The position numbers were made by a program, and so were the translations under genes. Positions 57,477 to 64,000 of a stretch of 64,000 nucleotides of DNA are shown in pieces (within the stretch, counting starts at the first letter, position 1; each line of letters opens with the position of its first letter). The notes under the pieces were generated by a model. The model saw only the letters and a list, made by a program, of their open reading frames with translations, did not search any database and was not told the DNA's origin. The stretch is from Corallococcus silvisoli (GTDB lineage Bacteria; Myxococcota; Myxococcia; Myxococcales; Myxococcaceae): the NCBI RefSeq assembly GCF_009909145.1, contig NZ_JAAAPJ010000001.1, positions 248,001 to 312,000 on the forward strand, read 5' to 3'.

Positions 57477-58802
57477 TCAGGAGCGGGGATTGGCCAGCGC
57501 GTCCGGGGCGCGGGGGCCCGCGGCGCTCGCCCGGTCGATGGCGACGGCGAGGTGGTAGGCGGTCTGGTCCAGGTCGGCCGCGTGCAGCACCAGCTCGCCG
57601 TAGGTGCGCCGCGCGAGGAGCAGGTCCTGCAACGCCGCGCCTCCCGCCTTCACCGCCGCGTCCAGGCGCTGCACCACGCCCTCCGCGAGCGGGAGCGTCT
57701 GCGTGTGCAGCCGTTCGCGGCGCTGCTGCACCGCGCGCAGCTGCTGGCCCAGCACGTCCGCCTCGCGCGCGGCCTGGGCGGTGAGCAGCTCGCGGGCGAC
57801 GCGCGCGGACTGCGCGCTGGCGCTGGCGGCGTGCGCGTCCGCCTGCCCGTGGTCGAAGAAGGGGAGCGGAATGGACAGGCCCACGAAGAGGGAGTTCTTC
57901 TGGTTGCCGGAGATCATGAACTGGTCGCGCGTGTAGCCGGCGCGCACCGTCGGATCCGGAATCCACCGGCGCTTCGCGAGCGTCAACGCGGACTGGGCCG
58001 CCTCCTGCTGCGCGCCCAGCGCCCGCAGGTCCGGCCTGGACTCGATGGCGGCCGGGGCGGACGCCCGGTCGAGCCGGGTCTTGAGGAAGGCCGCCGCCAG
58101 CTCGCGGCCCCCGAAGGGCTCACACGGCAGGCCCGCGAGCTGCGAGCACGCGAGCAGCGCTTCCGACAGCCGCGCGCGCTCCTCGCCCAGGGACGTCTCC
58201 AGCGCCTGCGCCTCCAGCGTGGAGCGGTCCACGTCCAGCCCCGCCGCGTCGCCGTGCTGCTGCCGGGCGCGCTGCAGGTCCGTGAGCTTCAGCGCGTCCT
58301 CGGTGAGCTTCTCCAGCTCCGAGATGCGCACCTCCGTGGTGGCCACGTCCGCGGCGCGCTCCAGCACGTCGTAGGTGCGCGCGCGCAGGGCGGCGTGCAC
58401 CCCCAGCGTGGTGGCCGCCAGCGCCGCCTTCGCCGAGTCCTGACGGGGGCCCCGCTTGCCCAGCTCCACCAGCTCCGACAGGCCGACGACGTAGTTGGGC
58501 ACGTCGGTCAGCCGGCGCAGGCCCGGCGGGTTGGTGGCGCCAATGGGGATGGTGTTCATGGACACGTCCAGCTCCGGGTTGGGGAGCAGGTGCGCGCGCT
58601 GGAGCTCCGCGCGGGACGTGGCGATGTGGGCCCGGTCGTCCGCGAAGTCGGCGGAGCGCTCCCACAACAGCTCCGCCAGCGCGTCCTCGTCCGGCAGGGT
58701 GGCGAGCAGCAGCGTGGCGGGGGAGGCGGGATGCTGCTCGGCACTGGCGGTGAGGCCGAGCAGGGTGCCCAGGGCAGCGAGGACAGGGAAGGAACGGCGC
58801 AA
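57477..58802 (-). CDS. TolC-like outer-membrane efflux channel (CzcC-like)
   Basis: A 441-aa outer-membrane channel, first gene of the efflux operon. The signal peptide is MRRSFPVLAALGTLLGLTASA. TTG 58802 is chosen over ATG 58838 because the predicted sigma-54 start (near 58828) lies inside the longer frame. GGAG (58814-58811) also sits eight bases before the TTG. Two OEP repeats are visible, with helices such as ALLACSQLAGLPCEPF and the beta segments YVVGLSELVELGKRG and SLFVGLSIPLPFF. Confidence 0.9.
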   Translation of the reverse strand: MRRSFPVLAALGTLLGLTASAEQHPASPATLLLATLPDEDALAELLWERSADFADDRAHIATSRAELQRAHLLPNPELDVSMNTIPIGATNPPGLRRLTDVPNYVVGLSELVELGKRGPRQDSAKAALAATTLGVHAALRARTYDVLERAADVATTEVRISELEKLTEDALKLTDLQRARQQHGDAAGLDVDRSTLEAQALETSLGEERARLSEALLACSQLAGLPCEPFGGRELAAAFLKTRLDRASAPAAIESRPDLRALGAQQEAAQSALTLAKRRWIPDPTVRAGYTRDQFMISGNQKNSLFVGLSIPLPFFDHGQADAHAASASAQSARVARELLTAQAAREADVLGQQLRAVQQRRERLHTQTLPLAEGVVQRLDAAVKAGGAALQDLLLARRTYGELVLHAADLDQTAYHLAVAIDRASAAGPRAPDALANPRS

Positions 58803-58838
58803 GCGGCAGGCTCCGGTGAGAATCCGGAGGGCCCCCAT

Positions 58839-58855
58839 CGCAAGCCGTGTGCCCG
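58839..58855 (-). promoter_or_regulatory. Sigma-54 (-24/-12) promoter of the metal-efflux operon
   Basis: On the minus strand GGGCAC (58854-58849), ACGGC, TTGC (58843-58840) match TGGCAC-N5-TTGC with the first T changed. GG and GC are exactly 10 nt apart. The start is predicted near 58828. Confidence 0.7.
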
Positions 58856-58894
58856 GCCCAGCCCCAGCAAATCCGCGCGGATGCGACGCGGTGC

Positions 58895-58942
58895 GACTTC
58901 AAGAAATTTTCATCGACCCGGTGACTTCAAAAACCTTTCATC
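58895..58942. promoter_or_regulatory. Two 20-bp direct repeats, candidate activator sites for the efflux operon
   Basis: Minus-strand GATGAAAGGTTTTTGAAGTC (58942-58923) and GATGAAAATTTCTTGAAGTC (58914-58895) share 17 of 20 bases and are 28 bp apart. They lie about 67-114 bp upstream of the predicted sigma-54 start, between the response-regulator gene and the efflux genes. That is the expected place for its binding sites. Confidence 0.7.
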
Positions 58943-58969
58943 GCTCCCGCGCGGGCACTGCAAATCCCT

Positions 58970-60337
58970 TCAAGCGTCGCCCAGGCGCTTGAGGAAGGTC
59001 GGGTAGGACAAGCCGAGCGCCTTCGCGGCCTCCATGCGCCGGCCGCCCATCCGCTCCAGGACCCACCGCGCGTAGGCGCGCTCCACGTCCTCCATGGCCA
59101 GCGGCTCCTGCACGCTGAAGGCCCCGGGCGCCACGGCGGCCGGGCTCTCCGTTGGCGCCGCGCCGCCGGTGGGGGCGCCGCCGCCAATCACCTCCAGCTC
59201 CAGCCCGCTTCCGGACTCCAGGACCAGCGCGCGCTCCAGGATGTTGCGCAGCTCGCGCACGTTGCCGGGGAAGGCATAGGCGGCGAGCCGTGCGCGGGCC
59301 TTCGCGCCCAGGCTGACGTCGCGCCGGCCCAGCTCGCGGCCCAGGTCCGCGAGCATGCCTTCGGCCAGCGGGAGGATGTCCTCGCGCCGCTCGCGCAGCG
59401 GGGGCACGTCGATGCGGAACACGCCCAGGCGGAACCAGAGGTCCTCGCGGAAGTTGCCGCCGGTCATCTGGGCGGGCAGGTCGCGGTTGGTGGCGGCCAC
59501 GATGCGCGCGGTGCTGGTCTGCTCCGTGGTGCCGCCCAGCCTCCGGAAGCGGCCGGAGTCCAGGAAGGTGAGCAGCTTCGCCTGGAGGGGCAGGGGCAGC
59601 TCGCCCACCTCGTCCAGGAAGAGCACGCCGCCGTGGGCCACCTCCACCAGTCCGCGGCGGGCGGTGCGCGCGTCGGTGAAGGCGCCCTTCTCATGGCCGA
59701 ACAGCTCGCTCTCCACCGTCTGTTCAGGCAGGGCCGCGCAGTTGATGTGCACGAAGGGCGCGCCGCCGTCCTTCGACGCGAGCGCGTGCAGGTGCCGGGC
59801 GAGCTGCTCCTTGCCCACGCCCGTCTCGCCCAGGAGCAGCACCGGGCTGCGCGGCGACGCGGCGATGCGCTCCAGCATCGCGAACACGCGCTGCATGGCG
59901 GCGGACGCGGGCGGCACCAACCGGCGGCGGCCGGACAGCTCCGCCTCCGCCATCTCCAGGCGGTCGCGCAGGCGGCTTGCGTCCACGGCCCGGCGCGCGC
60001 GCAGCACCAGGTCCGCCAGCTCCACGGGCTTGGCCACGTAGTCCGCCGCGCCCATGCGCACCGCGTCCACCGCGCTGGCGATGTCCCCGTGCGCCGTCAC
60101 CATCACCACCGCCACGCTGGGCGCGTGCGCCTTCAGCTCCGGGAGGAACGACAGGCCGTCGCCGTCCGGCAGGCGGCGGTCCAACACCACCAGCACGGGC
60201 GTGGCCTTCGCGAGTTCGGCGCGGGCCGCGTGCAGCGAGTGCGCGACGGTGAGGCTGAAGCCCTCTCGTTGGAGCGCCACCGCGGCGATGGAGGAGAAGG
60301 CGCGGTCGTCATCCACGAAGAGGGCGGGGAGGCTCAT
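58970..60337 (-). CDS. NtrC-family sigma-54 response regulator of the metal-efflux operon
   Basis: A 455-aa regulator. The receiver has phosphoacceptor D53 (VLDRRLPDGDG) and K103. The AAA+ domain has Walker A GETGVGKE (170-177) and Walker B VLFLDEVG. The sigma-54 loop reads GAFTDA (218-223) instead of GAFTGA, a natural variant that may alter contact with sigma-54. A Fis-type HTH ends it (MEAAKALGLSYPTFLKRL). It overlaps the kinase gene (ATGA) and precedes the efflux operon, so the system resembles ZraSR-type metal control. Confidence 0.92.
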   Translation of the reverse strand: MSLPALFVDDDRAFSSIAAVALQREGFSLTVAHSLHAARAELAKATPVLVVLDRRLPDGDGLSFLPELKAHAPSVAVVMVTAHGDIASAVDAVRMGAADYVAKPVELADLVLRARRAVDASRLRDRLEMAEAELSGRRRLVPPASAAMQRVFAMLERIAASPRSPVLLLGETGVGKEQLARHLHALASKDGGAPFVHINCAALPEQTVESELFGHEKGAFTDARTARRGLVEVAHGGVLFLDEVGELPLPLQAKLLTFLDSGRFRRLGGTTEQTSTARIVAATNRDLPAQMTGGNFREDLWFRLGVFRIDVPPLRERREDILPLAEGMLADLGRELGRRDVSLGAKARARLAAYAFPGNVRELRNILERALVLESGSGLELEVIGGGAPTGGAAPTESPAAVAPGAFSVQEPLAMEDVERAYARWVLERMGGRRMEAAKALGLSYPTFLKRLGDA

Positions 60338-61981
60338 GGCCGGGGCGCTCGGGGAAGCTGGAGGAGGAAGCGGCTGCCGTCAGGGAGGCGTTCGAAGGTG
60401 AGCTGTCCGCCCTGATGTTCCAGCGCCTGCCGCGTCATGGCCAGTCCCAGGCCGATGCCCTTCGGCTTGGAGGTCCGGAAGGGTTCGAAGAGGTGGGCCT
60501 CCACGTCCGCGGGGGGACCCCCGCCGTTGTCGTCCACCGTCACCGCCGCGGCGTCCTCGTCGAGCCGGACCTGCACGCGCACCAGGGGGTGGGTCACCTT
60601 CCCCAGGTCCTTGGCCGCGACCGTGGCCTCCATCGCGTTGCGCACCAGGTTGTCCAGCGCGGTGGTGAGCAGCAGCGGGTCGCACGACAGGGGCACCGGG
60701 CCCAGGGGCAGCGTCACGTCCACCCGCACCTCGCCCGCCTCCGGCAGCGAGCGCAGGCCCTCCACCACGTCGCGCACCAGCTGGGACAGGTCCACGTCCA
60801 CGCGGCGCACGACGGGGGGCTTGCCGAAGTTGAGCAGCGACGTGGCCAGGTGGGCCAGCCGGTCGATCTGCCCGTGCAGCGTGCGCACCACGAGCCCGCC
60901 CTCGCCCTCCGGGGAGACGAGCCCGGCGGCGGCCTTGAGGCCGTTGAGGGAGTTCTTCACCTCGTGGGCGATGAGGCTGGCGGCGCTGCCCAGCGCGGCC
61001 ATCTTCTCCTGCTGCGCGGAGCGGACCTCCACCTCGCGGAACAGGCCATAGACGCGGCGCCAGTGGACGGTGAAGAGCACCAGCGTGCCCACCTGGAGCA
61101 GCGCCAGCACCAGCAGCTGCACGAGGAAGCGGTCGCGCAGGTTGGCGAGCAGCGCCGACTCGTCCGCGGCGAGCACCAGGTGCAGTCCCGTGCCGGGCAC
61201 GGGCGTGGCGGTGAGGAAGGTCTCCGGCATCGCGTCCAGCGACGGCGGGCGGGTGCCCTCGCGGATGAACTCCCGCAGCTCCCCGGACGCGCGCGACACG
61301 CTGGCCCACGAGGGGGGCGCGTTGGGCAGGAAGAGGTCCCCGGAGGCGTTGAGGACCAGCAGCTCCAGGTCGTTGCTCAAGGGACGTCCGCCCGGCAGCG
61401 CCGTCTCCGTGTCCAGCAGGCCCGCGAACACCGCGGTGGTCCGCCCTTCGCGCACCACCGGCACCGCGACGACGAAGAGGGACGCGCCCGGCGCGATGGC
61501 GTCCACCACCGACGTCTGGCGCGCGAGCACCTGCTGGAACCAGGGGCGCGTGGCGAAGCTGTCCTGGGCCTGCTCCTCCGCGAGCGGCGGGTCGCTCCAG
61601 CGCAGCTTGCCCTGCGCGTCCAGCACCATCACGCCCGCGTGGAAGAGGCCGGCGCGGGGCGTGGTGAGGTCCTGGAGGTCCTCCGTGGGCAGCTCGCGCT
61701 TCACGTCCGGGCCCACGCCTTCGGACACGCGCAGCAGCTCCGTCTGGAGCAGCTTCAGGTGCAGGCCCAGCGCCTCCGCGTAGACGCGCGCCTCGCGCGT
61801 CATCCGCGTCTGGAACTCCGCGCGGGCCCCCGCCACGTCGCTGCGGTAGGAGAGGAGCGGACCCGCGACGGCGACCGCGCCCAGCAGCAACAAGCCCGCC
61901 AGCACGGAGCGGACGAACTGCCGCTCCGCCTGCGCGAGCCCGGGCCGACCCGGGGCCGGGGACAGGTCCGGCGCGGGTGAC

Positions 61982-62004
<23 letters not shown>
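60334..62004 (-). CDS. Membrane sensor histidine kinase of the metal-efflux operon
   Basis: A 556-aa kinase. TM1 is at about 30-53 ([19 protein letters not shown]) and TM2 at about 293-315 ([17 protein letters not shown]). They flank a ~240-residue periplasmic sensor of Cache type. HisKA has H347 in [12 protein letters not shown]; HATPase_c has [18 protein letters not shown] and GIGLGLAM. There is no HAMP domain. GTG 62004 is chosen; it overlaps the purF end by 23 nt, while the frame extends to 62085 inside purF. The periplasmic sensor and efflux neighbours suggest metal sensing. It shares no metal-ligand cluster that I can see. Confidence 0.9.
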
Positions 62005-63367
<1,363 letters not shown>

Positions 63368-63534
63368 GGCGCGCTGCCTTACCCCTTTCGACCGCGAAGC
63401 GGAACAGGAACGCACGCCTCGACGTGAGGTATTCCACCCGCAGTCGACGTCGGCCCCTGTAGGCCAGGCAAGGTGGCGTGGGCCGAAAGGTAGGCGCCGT
63501 CTGGAAAGAGGGGAGCGGTTAGGCTCCCCGCGGC

Positions 63535-64000
63535 ATGTCCATCTTCCGGCGCTCCCTCCTCCGCACCCTGCTGCCCTCCGCCTTGCTAACGGCGGGGGCT
63601 GCGTACGCGCTCGCCTCCTGGAACTGGTGCGGGCGCTGGGAGGAGCGGACGCCCCAGGTCCTGTCCCAGGTGCGGGGCGAAGGCTCCTTGCGTGCGGGCG
63701 CGGCGAAGGTGGCCCTGTCCCCGCCCTTCCCGGTGGTGTTGGCCGGCTATCCGCCACCCAGGCCCGAGGCGAGCCAGGCCGAGCTTCCCCTCCACGCCAG
63801 GGCCGTGGTGCTGGAGGCGGGCGGTGCCCGCGTGGGCGTGGTGTCGCTGGAGCTGCTCTTCGTCACCCCGGAAATCGTGGATCAGGTGCGGGAGCGCGCC
63901 GCGCGGGCGGGGGTGAGGGAGGTGCTGGTGGTGGCCACGCACACGCACTCCGCCTTCGGGGGTTATGACTCACGGTGGGTGGCCCAGCTCTCCGGGACGG
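63535..64000 (+). CDS. Ceramidase-like (neutral/alkaline) protein, N-terminal part
   Basis: ATG 63535 opens a frame that runs off the right edge (155 residues seen). An N-terminal hydrophobic segment ([20 protein letters not shown]) is a signal or anchor. It is followed by [40 protein letters not shown] and [13 protein letters not shown], the zinc-binding region of neutral ceramidase-type amidases. It is divergent from purF across 167 bp. Function in this organism unknown. Confidence 0.75.
   Translation, partial: MSIFRRSLLRTLLPSALLTAGAAYALASWNWCGRWEERTPQVLSQVRGEGSLRAGAAKVALSPPFPVVLAGYPPPRPEASQAELPLHARAVVLEAGGARVGVVSLELLFVTPEIVDQVRERAARAGVREVLVVATHTHSAFGGYDSRWVAQLSGT

Overview
The window is high-GC DNA densely packed with genes, and every sign points to a myxobacterium of the suborder Cystobacterineae (Corallococcus/Myxococcus type). 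It has many NtrC-family sigma-54 activators and two-component systems, PilZ and MshEN c-di-GMP modules, a eukaryote-like kinase, and above all a locus in the order histidine kinase - sigma-54 response regulator - intergenic sRNA - nuoN. That order matches the pxrK-pxrR-pxr developmental sRNA locus known from Myxococcus xanthus. I see no tRNA, rRNA, insertion sequence, CRISPR array or prophage.

Layout. 1-1938: the 3' end of an unrecognised gene, ssb, and a lone sdhC. 2212-5922: hslO (Hsp33), a phosphoribosyltransferase and selB, which overlaps pxrK. 5919-10379: the pxr locus, with a -24/-12 promoter, a ~120-nt sRNA ending in a strong terminator, and four related TTTCA-N4-TGAAA palindromes flanking the sRNA. 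10482-18738 (minus): a partial complex I operon nuoEFJKLMN without A-D, G, H or I. 18801-22532: a PilZ-receiver fusion, a probable pseudokinase and serB.

23036-39536 is the most unusual part. A ~15.4-kb block of 13 tightly packed plus-strand genes is followed by a sigma-54 activator that has no sensor domain. The block encodes an intact ketosynthase, a degenerate KS/chain-length-factor partner, an ACP, an aromatase/cyclase-like SRPBCC protein, a PF04199 cyclase-like metalloenzyme and an FrsA/Ayg1-like alpha/beta hydrolase. It also encodes an extracytoplasmic oxidative set: two exported ABM-like proteins, three Vgb-like beta-propeller proteins (two carrying cupredoxin domains), a triheme cytochrome c and a two-domain multicopper oxidase. 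A near-consensus sigma-54 promoter with an upstream palindrome precedes the first gene. My inference is a sigma-54-controlled type II polyketide pathway whose aromatic product is oxidised, perhaps polymerised, outside the cytoplasm. In logic this resembles fungal DHN-melanin clusters (PKS + Ayg1 hydrolase + laccase).

39609-43331: an SRPBCC membrane protein, a DUF3052-like protein, a MshEN-domain protein, a CPxCG protein, an Hsp20 and a MerR-HTH/receiver protein. 43415-51868: envelope and nucleotide genes (kdsC, kdsA, pyrG, kdsB, wecB) with an ABC exporter and an aldo/keto reductase. Between pyrG and the exporter lie a tiny zinc-ribbon gene and a 16-codon ORF with a perfect Shine-Dalgarno sequence and a terminator. 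51970-62004: an RluA-family pseudouridine synthase, then a heavy-metal RND efflux system (TolC-like, MFP, CzcA-like) with its own NtrC-type two-component system, a sigma-54 promoter and two 20-bp direct repeats as likely activator sites. 61982-64000: purF and the start of a ceramidase-like gene that runs off the window.
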